Positions 26,203 through 34,421 of a DNA stretch of 64,000 nt are shown one piece after another; position 1 is the stretch's first letter, and each line of letters opens with the position of its first letter. The position numbers and the translations under genes are program-made. The notes beneath the pieces are model-generated. The model searched no databases and had not been told where the DNA came from. It worked only from the letters and a program-made list of their open reading frames with translations. Location: the NCBI RefSeq assembly GCF_000337795.1, contig NZ_AOLP01000009.1, positions 310,001 through 374,000 of the forward strand, written 5' to 3'. The stretch comes from Haloferax denitrificans ATCC 35960. Its GTDB lineage: Archaea; Halobacteriota; Halobacteria; Halobacteriales; Haloferacaceae.

Positions 26203-26988
26203 TCAGGCGCTCCGCAGTCGCCCGCCGTCGACCGGAACGCACGCCCCGGTGACGAAACTCGCGCGGTCGCTGGCGAGGAACGCGACCACGTCGCCGAGTT
26301 CCCGCGGGTCGCCCACGCGGCCCAGCGGAATCCCGTCGGACCACGAGTTCAGCCCCTCCTCGTAGGTGTCGTGGTCGCCGCGCTCGACGGCCGCCTCGAC
26401 CAGTTCCTCGATGCGGCTCGTCTCGTGTGCGCCCGGCAGTACCGCGTTCACTCGCACGCTCGGCGCGAGTTCCCGCGACAGCGACTTCACGAGGCCGATG
26501 ACGCCGCGGCGGACCGCGTTCGAGAGGATGAGGTCGTCGATGACCTCCCTGACAGAGGTGGAGGTGATGCAGGTAATCGTCCCCGCGTCGCTCGCTTCGA
26601 GATGCGGTCGCGCCGCCCGCACGGTCCAGACGGCGCTCATGACGAGCATGTCGAACGCGCCGTACCACTCCTGTTCGGTCAGGTCGGCGAACCCGCCCGG
26701 CGGCACGCCGCCGGCCGAGGTGACGACGTGGTCGACGCCGCCGAACTCCTCGACGGCCGCCTCGACGAGCGCCTCGACGTCTCCCTTGCTCGTGATGTCG
26801 GTCTCGACGCCGAGCACGTCGCCGTCGAGGTCGCCCAGTTCCGATTCGGTCGCCGCGAGGCGCTCGGGGTCGCGCCCGCAGACGACGACGTTCGCTCCTT
26901 CGTCGGCCAGCGCCGCGGCGCTCGCGCGCCCGAGGCCGGCCGAACTCGCCGTGACGACGACCGTGTCGCCGTCGAGTCCGAGGTCCAT
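26203..26988 (-). CDS. Short-chain dehydrogenase/reductase lacking the YxxxK pair
   Basis: A 261-residue Rossmann protein with the cofactor motif TASSAGLGRASA, the NAG-like TSAGGVPPGG, and a C-terminal substrate region ending TGACVPVDGGRLRSA. The catalytic Ser context is CITSTSVRE, but the usual YxxxK position reads SNAVR, so Tyr and Lys are replaced by Ser and Arg. This belongs to the divergent SDR group with the LSNAxR sequence. Activity may differ from classical SDRs. The start MDLGLDGDTVVVTAS is preferred over one 9 codons upstream. Confidence 0.88.
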   Translation of the reverse strand: MDLGLDGDTVVVTASSAGLGRASAAALADEGANVVVCGRDPERLAATESELGDLDGDVLGVETDITSKGDVEALVEAAVEEFGGVDHVVTSAGGVPPGGFADLTEQEWYGAFDMLVMSAVWTVRAARPHLEASDAGTITCITSTSVREVIDDLILSNAVRRGVIGLVKSLSRELAPSVRVNAVLPGAHETSRIEELVEAAVERGDHDTYEEGLNSWSDGIPLGRVGDPRELGDVVAFLASDRASFVTGACVPVDGGRLRSA

Positions 26989-27121
26989 GCGAGAGGCGAC
27001 GGCCGCCGCGAGCAAAAGCGTGGGCCTCGCGGCACGACGTGTGGCGAACCGAGGTTATCGGGTTCGCTTTCGTTTCGGGGCGCGATGGTCGGGACGGACG
27101 CCGCGGAACGCGGACGCGGGT

Positions 27122-27616
27122 TCAGACGCCGTCGGCGTGTCGGCGGACCCGGACGCGCCCGTCGCTCGTGACGCCGACGAAGAGCTGTTCTCGAACCTCG
27201 CGTCCCTCGACCGCGTCGCCGGCGGCGTCGGAGACGATTTTCATCAGGTCCGGCGCGGTCTGGTTCACCTTCACGCCCGAGGCGTCGCAGGCGTCGTACA
27301 CCTGCTTGGGCACGTCGTAGAGGTCGCTTCCGGCGGGGACCTCGACGCGGACCGGCGCGGTGAGCGCGTCGACGAACGTCACCGTCTCGCGGGCCTTCTC
27401 GACGTTGGTGCGGGCGCTCGCCTCGATGCTGGAGACGTTCGCGCGCGAGGTGCCGAGGAAGTCGGCGATGGTCGACTGTCGGACCCCACGCTCGCGCAGT
27501 GCGAGCACCTCGGCTTGCCGCCGGGTGAGTACGCTCGTCTCCGGGTCGAACCCCGCCCTGTCGAGGAGTTGGTCTACGTCGGGGACCGTCTCGTCGTCGC
27601 GTCCGGCGTCGCTCAT
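27122..27616 (-). CDS. Tfx family DNA-binding protein
   Basis: This 164-residue protein has the Tfx-type HTH: FDPETSVLTRRQAEVLALRERGVRQSTIADFLGTSRANVSSIEASARTNVEKARET (about residues 22-80), with a C-terminal domain of about 80 residues. Tfx of Methanothermobacter binds downstream of the molybdenum formylmethanofuran promoter; haloarchaeal homologues are probably transcription regulators with other targets, which are unknown here. Confidence 0.85.
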   Translation of the reverse strand: MSDAGRDDETVPDVDQLLDRAGFDPETSVLTRRQAEVLALRERGVRQSTIADFLGTSRANVSSIEASARTNVEKARETVTFVDALTAPVRVEVPAGSDLYDVPKQVYDACDASGVKVNQTAPDLMKIVSDAAGDAVEGREVREQLFVGVTSDGRVRVRRHADGV

Positions 27617-27692
27617 ACCTCGGGGTTGGGCTCGGGGGTGAAAAAAGATACAGCAGGCTGACTGTCCACGGGACGCCGCCGACGCGTCGGCG

Positions 27693-28157
27693 TTACTCGC
27701 CCCAGAAGTTGTCTCGGCTCCCGAGCGCCTCGGGGCGCTTCGGGCCGTCGCGACCGCTCCCCGTCGATTTGGCGTCTGCCTCGGGCGCTTCGCCCGCCTC
27801 GCTCTCCTCGGCGTCGGGGTCCAGCGGCAGGCGCTCGACGATTTTCTTCGCGCGGGCGTGGCTCCCTTTCACCTGATCGATGCGGACGACGGCGCGCGCG
27901 TCCGGGAGGAGCCCGTCGACGAAGACGATAAATCCGTCTTCGGTCCGACCGACGCCGGCACCGCTCTCGTGGATGTCCTCGACGGTGACGATGACCTCCT
28001 CGCCCGGCTTGACCGGCTGTTGTTTGAGCTCGGAGATGGGTCGCTCGTAGTGGTCGCACCACTCCGCGCCCCCCCGGTCGCTGTAGTACTGACACCCCAT
28101 GCCCGCGATTCGTTCTGAGAAGCTCGGGCAGTCGTCCGCGAGTGGACAGTCGGACAT
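27693..28157 (-). CDS. TRAM-domain protein with N-terminal cysteine cluster
   Basis: A 154-residue protein with an N-terminal Cys-rich segment (CPLADDCPSFSERIAGMGCQYYSDRGGAEWCDHY, four cysteines that could hold zinc), a TRAM domain (about 45-110, EEVIVTVEDIHESGAGVGRTEDGFIVFVDGLLPDA), and a disordered acidic tail. TRAM domains bind RNA; in archaea small TRAM proteins act as RNA chaperones, some like bacterial cold-shock proteins. The Cys cluster is an added feature. Confidence 0.85.
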   Translation of the reverse strand: MSDCPLADDCPSFSERIAGMGCQYYSDRGGAEWCDHYERPISELKQQPVKPGEEVIVTVEDIHESGAGVGRTEDGFIVFVDGLLPDARAVVRIDQVKGSHARAKKIVERLPLDPDAEESEAGEAPEADAKSTGSGRDGPKRPEALGSRDNFWGE

Positions 28158-28247
28158 GCCGGGAGGTACACTAGGGGCACTCTAAACGCTTGCGGGTAGC
28201 CCGTCGCCCGCCGAAACGCTTTCCGTCGCGCGCTCGAACCCCGCGGT

Positions 28248-28934
28248 ATGGCAGAACGCGTCCCCGAGTTCGCACTCCTCATCGGCGTCTTCCTCGGCCT
28301 CTCTGCGACCGTCTCCGCGGCGGTCCTCTCGGGGGCGCTGTTTCGCCCGCTTCTCTTCGGTGCCGTCGTCTGTTACCCCTTCGCCGCCTTCGGCGTCCTC
28401 CGGTCGGACGACCCCTCGGAGGCGTTGCCACCCCGGGTCGTTCTCGGCCTCGGCGCGGTCATCGGACTCCTGACCGCGGCGACCGCCGTCCTCGAACGCG
28501 CGACGGTCGAGCCGCTCGACGGGCTGTTCGCCGCCGTCGTGGTGTCGCTTCCCCCCGTCGCCTACGCGGTCCGCTTCGGCGCGGACGTGAACCCGCTTTC
28601 CCCGGTCGCGTCGCTCGCCTGCTGTGCGGTCGGCGGCGCGGCGTTCCTCGCGCTCGCGCCCCGCCTCGGGACGACGAGCGCGCTCCTCGGATTCGTCCTC
28701 GGACTCTCGGGGGCGCTCTACGCCGACGCCCGCGGCTTTCGACCGACCCATCGCCAACAGCGCGCCGGCGTCGCCGCGGGCGTGTTCGTCGGCGTCGCGG
28801 TCGCGGGCATCGGCGTCGCAATGCGTCTCCCTCTCGGACCGACCGCGGCCGCGGCCGTCGTCGCGGCGCTCACGCCGAGTCTGTTCGTCGCGCTCACGAG
28901 AACCCGGACACCGAACCGCCGCTATCGGTCGTGA
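28248..28934 (+). CDS. Hypothetical multi-spanning membrane protein (228 aa)
   Basis: A 228-residue, Ala/Val/Leu/Gly-rich integral membrane protein with about seven or eight helices; hydrophobic blocks run from FALLIGVFLGLSATVSAAVL to AAVVAALTPSLFVALTR. No charged motif or transporter signature is recognised. It is convergent with the radical SAM gene, separated by the tandem terminator region. Confidence 0.65.
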   Translation: MAERVPEFALLIGVFLGLSATVSAAVLSGALFRPLLFGAVVCYPFAAFGVLRSDDPSEALPPRVVLGLGAVIGLLTAATAVLERATVEPLDGLFAAVVVSLPPVAYAVRFGADVNPLSPVASLACCAVGGAAFLALAPRLGTTSALLGFVLGLSGALYADARGFRPTHRQQRAGVAAGVFVGVAVAGIGVAMRLPLGPTAAAAVVAALTPSLFVALTRTRTPNRRYRS

Positions 28935-28957
28935 CGCTCGCGTGAACACCCGAATCG

Positions 28958-29016
28958 AAAAAGACTGAACTCGGGCAAGCGGCGTCCGCTCACTCCGCAA
29001 AAATCTGGACCAAAAA
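28958..29016 (-). terminator. Tandem duplicated terminators behind the radical SAM gene
   Basis: On the minus strand the stop codon at 29025 is followed by TTTTTGGTCCAGATTTTT (28999-29016), then by a second T-rich element TTCAGTCTTTTTC. Positions 28958-28991 are a near-copy (29 of 34 bases) of 29012-29045, which contains the end of the gene, so the terminator region arose by tandem duplication at 54-bp spacing. Archaeal termination at T-runs is the likely role. Confidence 0.5.
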
Positions 29017-29024
29017 GACTGAAT

Positions 29025-30047
29025 TTAGGCCAACGGCGTCCGCTCGACCACAGTACCGTCGTAGGTCGGGTACTGCTCGACGATTTCGCCGTCGTCGACG
29101 TCACCGTCTTCGATCATCTCTTCGAGGAGCCACCACGCGACCTCGACGTGGTTCGACTTGATGCTGTAGAACTCGTCGGGGACGCCGAGTTCGATGAAGC
29201 GCTCGGCGGGCGTGTAGGTCTTGCCGTAGACGAGCGTGCCGTCGTCGGTCACCTCGTCGAACGGGCGGCGGAGGTTGCGGGCCATGCGCTTCAGGCGGTT
29301 TCTGTGCTGGGCGGCGTCCTTGAACACGGAGGTACAGAAGTAGACGCGCTCGTGGTCGCCCATCTCGTCGAGGATGGCCTCCTTCGAGCCGTCGACAGCC
29401 GACATGTGGCCGTCCTGCAGTTCGTAGCCCTTCTCCTGCATCCGGCGGTAGTTGCCGTCGGACATCTCGAACTCGTTGATGTTGCAGAACTCCGCGGCCC
29501 CCTCGTCGAGGAACTCGAGGAACTCCCGCTCGGCGCGGATGCCCGGAATCTCGAACGCCGGGGTGAGGCCCTCCTCGCGGGCGATGTAGAGGATGTCCTC
29601 CCACTCGGTGCCGTGCATGTCGCCCCAGAGTTCGAGCGGCGGGTGGAAGCGAATCTCGTCGAGGCCGGCCTCCGCGAGGCGACGCATGTTCTCGCGGCCG
29701 CCCGGGATACCGGTGTAGAGGTGGATGTGGTGGTCCTCGCCGAACTCGTCTTTGAGAAGCGAGATGTACCGACAGGTCTTGTCGAGCGCCTCCTGCGGTT
29801 CGCCGCCGGTGATAGAAGAGCCGAGCGCGTCCATGCGCTTTGCCTCCTCGATGACGTCCGCGTCGGACTCGACTTTCCGCTCGTTCGCGTACACGTCCGT
29901 GACGTTCTTGCGATTCTCGCCGAGCGGGCAGTAGAAACAATCGCGCTGGTCGCAGTACCCGTAGACGAACAGCACCATCTTTCCGCCCATGGCGCACTGT
30001 TCGCATCCCTTCGAGATCATTCGATTACGGATGTCTACTTGGCGCAT
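29025..30047 (-). CDS. Radical SAM protein with CX4CX2C cluster motif
   Basis: A 340-residue radical SAM protein. The cluster cysteines are Cys32, Cys37 and Cys40 in YGYCDQRDCFYCPLGENRK, a CX4CX2C spacing instead of CX3CX2C. A pair at Cys15/Cys18 (CEQCAMGGKM) precedes it. SAM-binding GGEP is present as SSITGGEPQEAL, followed by TIM-barrel strands with HIHLYTGIPGG and RFHPPLELWG. The substrate is unknown. ATG 30047 and a second Met ten codons in are both possible starts. Confidence 0.85.
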   Translation of the reverse strand: MRQVDIRNRMISKGCEQCAMGGKMVLFVYGYCDQRDCFYCPLGENRKNVTDVYANERKVESDADVIEEAKRMDALGSSITGGEPQEALDKTCRYISLLKDEFGEDHHIHLYTGIPGGRENMRRLAEAGLDEIRFHPPLELWGDMHGTEWEDILYIAREEGLTPAFEIPGIRAEREFLEFLDEGAAEFCNINEFEMSDGNYRRMQEKGYELQDGHMSAVDGSKEAILDEMGDHERVYFCTSVFKDAAQHRNRLKRMARNLRRPFDEVTDDGTLVYGKTYTPAERFIELGVPDEFYSIKSNHVEVAWWLLEEMIEDGDVDDGEIVEQYPTYDGTVVERTPLA

Positions 30048-30128
30048 CGTCAAAAGGCGTCCGACTTCGGTCGATTGCCTGCGCGTTCCGCCGGTATGAT
30101 TATTATTGTATGTGACTGACAATACGCT

Positions 30129-32018
30129 ATGTCTCTCGGTTCCGTCGTTCGTGCTGAGCCCCCGGTGCGGGTTCTCCTCGTCGACGACGACCCCGAGACC
30201 GCCGCGAACACGGTATCGGCGCTCGACGAATGCGACAGCCTCGACGTCACGGCGGTCGCCGACCCGACCGCGGCGCTCGACGCGCACGCCGAGTCGCCGT
30301 TCGACTGTATCGTCACCGAGTTCGAGTTCGACGGCACCGCCGGCCTCGACACGCTCCTCCGCGTCCGCGAGTCGCCGAACCCGCCACCGGTGATTCTGTA
30401 CACGCGGCTCGACTCCGAGGACGTGGTCGCCGAGGCGTTCGCCGCCGGGGTCTCCGACGTGGTCGACAAGCGGCCGGCCGACGCGCAGACCGCGGTGCTC
30501 GCCCACCGCGTCTCGAACGCGGTCGTCGCGGCCCGCCAGTCGACCGAACTCGGCGAACTGCACGCGTGGCTCCGGCTCATCGCCGACCAGTCGCTCGTCG
30601 GCCTGTACGTGATACGCGACGGCCGGGTCGAGTTCGTCAACGAGTACCTCTCGAACCTGCTCGGCTACGACACGGACGAGGTGGTCGGTCGACCCATCAC
30701 CGACTTCGTCGTCGAGGAAGACCGCGCCATCGTCGACGAGAGCCTGCGAAACAGGTCCCACGGGAGCGTCGAATCGATGTCGTACACCGTCCGCGTCCGC
30801 AACTACGACGGCGAGCTGACCGCGCTGGAAATCACCGGCCAGCGGACGACGGTCGACGGCGAGCCGGTCGTCGTCGGGACCGCGATGGACGTCACGGCTC
30901 GACTGGAGTCCGAACGACTCCTCAGGCGCTCCGAGCGCCTCACCAGACAGATAATCTCGTCGCTCCCGGACATGGTGTTCATCTCGGAGCCGACCGAGCT
31001 CGACGTCGTCTACATCAACGACCAGTTCGAAGACGCCTGGGGTCGCGACGTGTCGCCCCTCTACGACGACCCGAGTTCGTTCCTCGACCTCATCCACGTC
31101 GACGACCGCGACCAACTGCGGCGGGCTGTCGACGAGATGTTCGCCGACATCCGAGACGGTTCCGTCGACGACCAGTACGAGTTCGAGTTCCGGTTCGTTC
31201 CCGAGGGGAGCGGAACCATCCGCTGGGCCACCGCCCGCGCGGTCCCGCTTCTCGACGAGAACGGCGACGTGACGAACATCCTCGGCGTGATTTCCGACCT
31301 CACGGAACGCATCAGCCACGAACGCGAACTCGCCCAGCAGAACGCCCGGCTCGACGCCTTCGCCCGCGTCCTCTCCCACGACATCCGCGGGCCGCTGGCG
31401 GTCGCACAGGGCCGACTCGAACTCGCCCGCGAACTCGACGACGACTCCCATCTCGACCACGTCGAGCGCGCCCACCGGCGCATCACCGACGTGGTCGAAG
31501 ACGTCCTCTCTCTCGCCCGCGACGAGCACTCCGTCCTCGACGCGTCGACGGTCTCGCTGGCGGACTCCGCGGCCACGGCATGGGACATGTGTTCGTCGAA
31601 CGCAGGCGACGTGCGCTGTGAAATCGGCGAGCTCCCCGTCGTCGACGCCGACGAGAGCCGGACGACGCGCCTCTTCGAGAACCTGTTTCGGAACGCGCTC
31701 CAGCACGCTCGGAACGACCGCGCCGACGCGACCGACCGCGGCGACGACTCCGAGCTCGTGATTCGCGTCGGCGCGCTCCCGTCGCGCCGCGGCTTCTTCG
31801 TCGAGGACAACGGTCCGGGCATCCCGTCGTCGATACGCGACCGCGTCTTCGACTCGGGCTTTTCGACGAAAGGCGGCGACGGAACCGGCCTCGGCCTCGA
31901 CATCGTCCGCCAGATAGTCGACTCTCACGGCTGGATAATCCGCGTCGCCGACGGCGCGGCCGGCGCGCGCTTCGAGGTGCTTTTCGACCCCGTCGGGGAA
32001 GCCGGCGCGACCGTGTGA
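30129..32018 (+). CDS. PAS-domain sensor histidine kinase with degenerate receiver
   Basis: A 629-residue cytoplasmic kinase: receiver-like domain (about 12-130), PAS (about 145-260), second PAS (about 270-395), then HisKA (His417 in LSHDIRGPLAVAQG) and HATPase with NALQHARN, DNGPGIP and TGLGLDIVRQI. The receiver keeps the acidic triad (Asp19-21) and Lys114, but the phosphoacceptor position is Glu64 in CIVTEFEFDGTAG instead of Asp. Typical haloarchaeal soluble kinase; signal unknown. It diverges from the radical SAM gene. Confidence 0.9.
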   Translation: MSLGSVVRAEPPVRVLLVDDDPETAANTVSALDECDSLDVTAVADPTAALDAHAESPFDCIVTEFEFDGTAGLDTLLRVRESPNPPPVILYTRLDSEDVVAEAFAAGVSDVVDKRPADAQTAVLAHRVSNAVVAARQSTELGELHAWLRLIADQSLVGLYVIRDGRVEFVNEYLSNLLGYDTDEVVGRPITDFVVEEDRAIVDESLRNRSHGSVESMSYTVRVRNYDGELTALEITGQRTTVDGEPVVVGTAMDVTARLESERLLRRSERLTRQIISSLPDMVFISEPTELDVVYINDQFEDAWGRDVSPLYDDPSSFLDLIHVDDRDQLRRAVDEMFADIRDGSVDDQYEFEFRFVPEGSGTIRWATARAVPLLDENGDVTNILGVISDLTERISHERELAQQNARLDAFARVLSHDIRGPLAVAQGRLELARELDDDSHLDHVERAHRRITDVVEDVLSLARDEHSVLDASTVSLADSAATAWDMCSSNAGDVRCEIGELPVVDADESRTTRLFENLFRNALQHARNDRADATDRGDDSELVIRVGALPSRRGFFVEDNGPGIPSSIRDRVFDSGFSTKGGDGTGLGLDIVRQIVDSHGWIIRVADGAAGARFEVLFDPVGEAGATV

Positions 32019-32144
32019 CCGGCGGCGCACAGACGGACCGCGACCGCGCCGCGGGGATGCCCGCTTCTCCGCGAGACCGACGGACCGCGCCACCGCGGCC
32101 GCGCCCCCGAAAGCAGATATATCCCCGTGGCATAGGAGTCAACG

Positions 32145-33278
32145 ATGCTCTTGGTCCTCTGTGTCGACCTCGACGACGACCTCGGCCGCAAGACGGGACT
32201 GTCGACGCCCGTCGTCGGCCGACAGCGCGTCGAGGACGCCGCGGTGGCGCTGGCCACCGCGGACCCGGAGGACTCCGACGTGAACGTCCTCTTTCAGGGC
32301 ATTCAGGTCCACGACGAACTGCTCGAATCGGAGGACGAAGAAGTCGAGGTCGCGGCGGTCACCGGGTTGGAAGGGAGCGACGTGAAGGCGAACCGCGCCA
32401 TCGGCGACGAGATAGACACCGTCCTCGCGAGCCTCTCGACCGGCGAGCCAGTCCACGCCATCGTCATCACCGACGGCGCACAGGACGAGTCCGTCCTCCC
32501 GGTCATCCGTTCGCGCGTCCCCATCGACGGGGTCCGCCGGGTCGTCGTCAGGCAAGCCCAGAACCTCGAATCGATGTACTACACGATGAAGCAGGTGCTC
32601 GCCGACCCCGAGACCCGCGGGACCATCCTCGTCCCGCTCGGCATCCTGCTTCTCATCTACCCCTTCGTCACCATCGCCAGCTTCTTCGACGTGCCCGGCG
32701 CGGTCGTCCTCGGCCTCATCTCGGCGTTGCTCGGGCTGTACACGCTGTTCCGCGGTCTCGGCCTCGAATCGGCCGTCGACGAGGCGGCCAACCGCGCGCG
32801 GAACGTCCTCTACGCCGGCCGCGTCACCATCATCACCTACGTCGCCGCCGCCGCGCTCCTCGTCGTCGGCGGCGTCCGCGGGGCGGAACTCCTCGAAACC
32901 GTCTCGGACAGCGTCGCGGGCGACCCCGCGCCGGGGCTCGTCCTCGCCACGCTCGTCCACGGCGCGGTCGAGTGGTTCGCCGCCGCCGGCATCACGAGCA
33001 GTCTCGGACAGGTGACAGACGAGTACCTCCACGACCGCTTCAAGTGGCGGTATCTCAACGCGCCGTTCTACGTGTTCGCCATCGCCATCGTGCTGTACGC
33101 GCTGTCCGGTTTCTTCCTTCCGGAGGGCGTCGCCGGGGTCCGGAAGTTCTACCTCCCCGGCCTCGCCGTCGCGCTCACGGTCGGCACGCTCCTCGGCGTG
33201 CTGAGCACGCTGACGTTCGCGGTGGCCGAGTCCCGGTATCCGACCGGCTCCGACGGCGAAAGCGAGCAACCGGCGTAA
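32145..33278 (+). CDS. DUF373-family membrane protein
   Basis: A 377-residue protein. The N-terminal 150 residues form a soluble domain with LVLCVDLDDDLGRKTGLSTPVVG, VKANRAIGDEIDTVL and HAIVITDGAQDE, the DUF373 signature; the rest has six or seven membrane helices. The family is found widely in euryarchaea with no known function. A TATA-like AGATATATCC box about 25 nt before the ATG supports leaderless initiation. Confidence 0.88.
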   Translation: MLLVLCVDLDDDLGRKTGLSTPVVGRQRVEDAAVALATADPEDSDVNVLFQGIQVHDELLESEDEEVEVAAVTGLEGSDVKANRAIGDEIDTVLASLSTGEPVHAIVITDGAQDESVLPVIRSRVPIDGVRRVVVRQAQNLESMYYTMKQVLADPETRGTILVPLGILLLIYPFVTIASFFDVPGAVVLGLISALLGLYTLFRGLGLESAVDEAANRARNVLYAGRVTIITYVAAAALLVVGGVRGAELLETVSDSVAGDPAPGLVLATLVHGAVEWFAAAGITSSLGQVTDEYLHDRFKWRYLNAPFYVFAIAIVLYALSGFFLPEGVAGVRKFYLPGLAVALTVGTLLGVLSTLTFAVAESRYPTGSDGESEQPA

Positions 33279-33356
33279 TCAGTCGCGGGCGGTCGCGCCG
33301 CTCGGTGTGTTCTGTGGGTTTTCTGCGTCGTCAGTTCGGAACTCGAACCAGACTCG

Positions 33357-34199
33357 TCAGCTCTCGCGGACGATGACGAACTCCGCGAGGTCGCGGAGAT
33401 ACTCCAGCGGCTCGGAGTCCTCGACGCCCGAGGCGTCGAGGGCCGAAAGCGCCTCGTCGGCCTGCTGGCGGGCCCGGCGGTTCGCCTCCTCGGGGGTCAG
33501 GTCCGTCACCTGCACGAGCGACGGCCGGCCCATCTCGGCGTCCTGCCCCGTCGGCTTGCCGAGTTCTTCCGCGTCCGCGGTGGCGTCGAGCACGTCGTCG
33601 CGAATCTGGAAGGCGACGCCGACGCGGGCCGCGTAGTCGCCGAACGCCTCGACGACGTGGGCGTCGCCGCCCGCGGCGACCGCGCCGAGTTCGGCCGCGG
33701 CGCGGAACAGCGCGCCCGTCTTTCGGTGGGCGAGTTGCATGTACTCGGCCTCGTTGGAGGGGACCGCGACCAGTTCGGTCGCCTCGCCCTCGCCGAGTTC
33801 GACCATCGACTCGGCGACGATGCGGGTGGCGCGGTCGGACGACGACAGGAGGGCGAACGCCTCGCCGAGCAGGCCGTCGGAGGCGATGATGGCCGGCCCG
33901 TAGCCGTACTCGGCCCACGCGCTCGGCGTGCCGCGGCGGATGTCGGACCGGTCGATGATGTCGTCGACGACGAGCGAGGCGTTGTGGACGAGTTCGACGC
34001 CGACCGCGAAGTCGACGGCGTCCTCGGGGGTGCCACCGACGGCCTCGCAGGCGAGGATGGTCACGGCGGGGCGGACGCGCTTGCCCCCCGCGAGAGCGAC
34101 GTGGTCGAGTTGGTCGGCGAGTTCCGACGGCTCGACCGCCGAGACGACCTCCTCGAGGCGGTCGTTTACCATCGTGACCCGGCGCTCCAGGTATTCCAT
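33357..34199 (-). CDS. idsA: Bifunctional short-chain isoprenyl diphosphate synthase
   Basis: A 280-residue trans-prenyltransferase that builds farnesyl/geranylgeranyl or C25 geranylfarnesyl diphosphate for archaeal lipids from IPP and DMAPP. The FARM is DDIID (79-83) and the second Asp motif is DDVLD (201-205) in VAFQIRDDVLDATAD; GGKRVRP and KTGALFRAA are present. The length and haloarchaeal context fit idsA. Product chain length depends on residues ahead of the FARM and cannot be read with certainty. Confidence 0.92.
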   Translation of the reverse strand: MEYLERRVTMVNDRLEEVVSAVEPSELADQLDHVALAGGKRVRPAVTILACEAVGGTPEDAVDFAVGVELVHNASLVVDDIIDRSDIRRGTPSAWAEYGYGPAIIASDGLLGEAFALLSSSDRATRIVAESMVELGEGEATELVAVPSNEAEYMQLAHRKTGALFRAAAELGAVAAGGDAHVVEAFGDYAARVGVAFQIRDDVLDATADAEELGKPTGQDAEMGRPSLVQVTDLTPEEANRRARQQADEALSALDASGVEDSEPLEYLRDLAEFVIVRES

Positions 34200-34392
34200 T
34201 GTCGGTTCGTAGGGTTGGGTAGGGAAGTACGTACCGGATTTGGAGAAACCGAGAGCGGGAGCGGTCGTTCGCGGCCGTTTCTGACCGAAAATAGAGGACG
34301 TGATTCCCGCTGTGCGGTGCCTAGTCAGTGACCTCGCGCGCGAGGATGAGCAGTTGCGTCCCGCCGAACTGCTGTTCGACTCGTTCGACCCG

Positions 34393-34410
34393 AAAAATCT
34401 GGACCAAAAA
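34393..34410 (-). terminator. T-rich terminator behind etfA, identical to one behind the radical SAM gene
   Basis: TTTTTGGTCCAGATTTTT on the minus strand, 12 bp downstream of the etfA stop. The same 18 bases occur at 28999-29016 behind the radical SAM gene, also just after its stop. Two T-tracts flank GGTCCAGA without a clear hairpin. Confidence 0.5.
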
Positions 34411-34421
34411 CCGCTGGGCGC

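Noticed and set aside
29025..32093. A 1022-residue minus-strand frame running across the radical SAM gene and the histidine kinase
   Set aside because: Only the first kilobase (29025-30047) is a real protein. The rest is antisense to the kinase and has the Arg/Val/Asp-biased composition of a shadow frame in GC-rich DNA.
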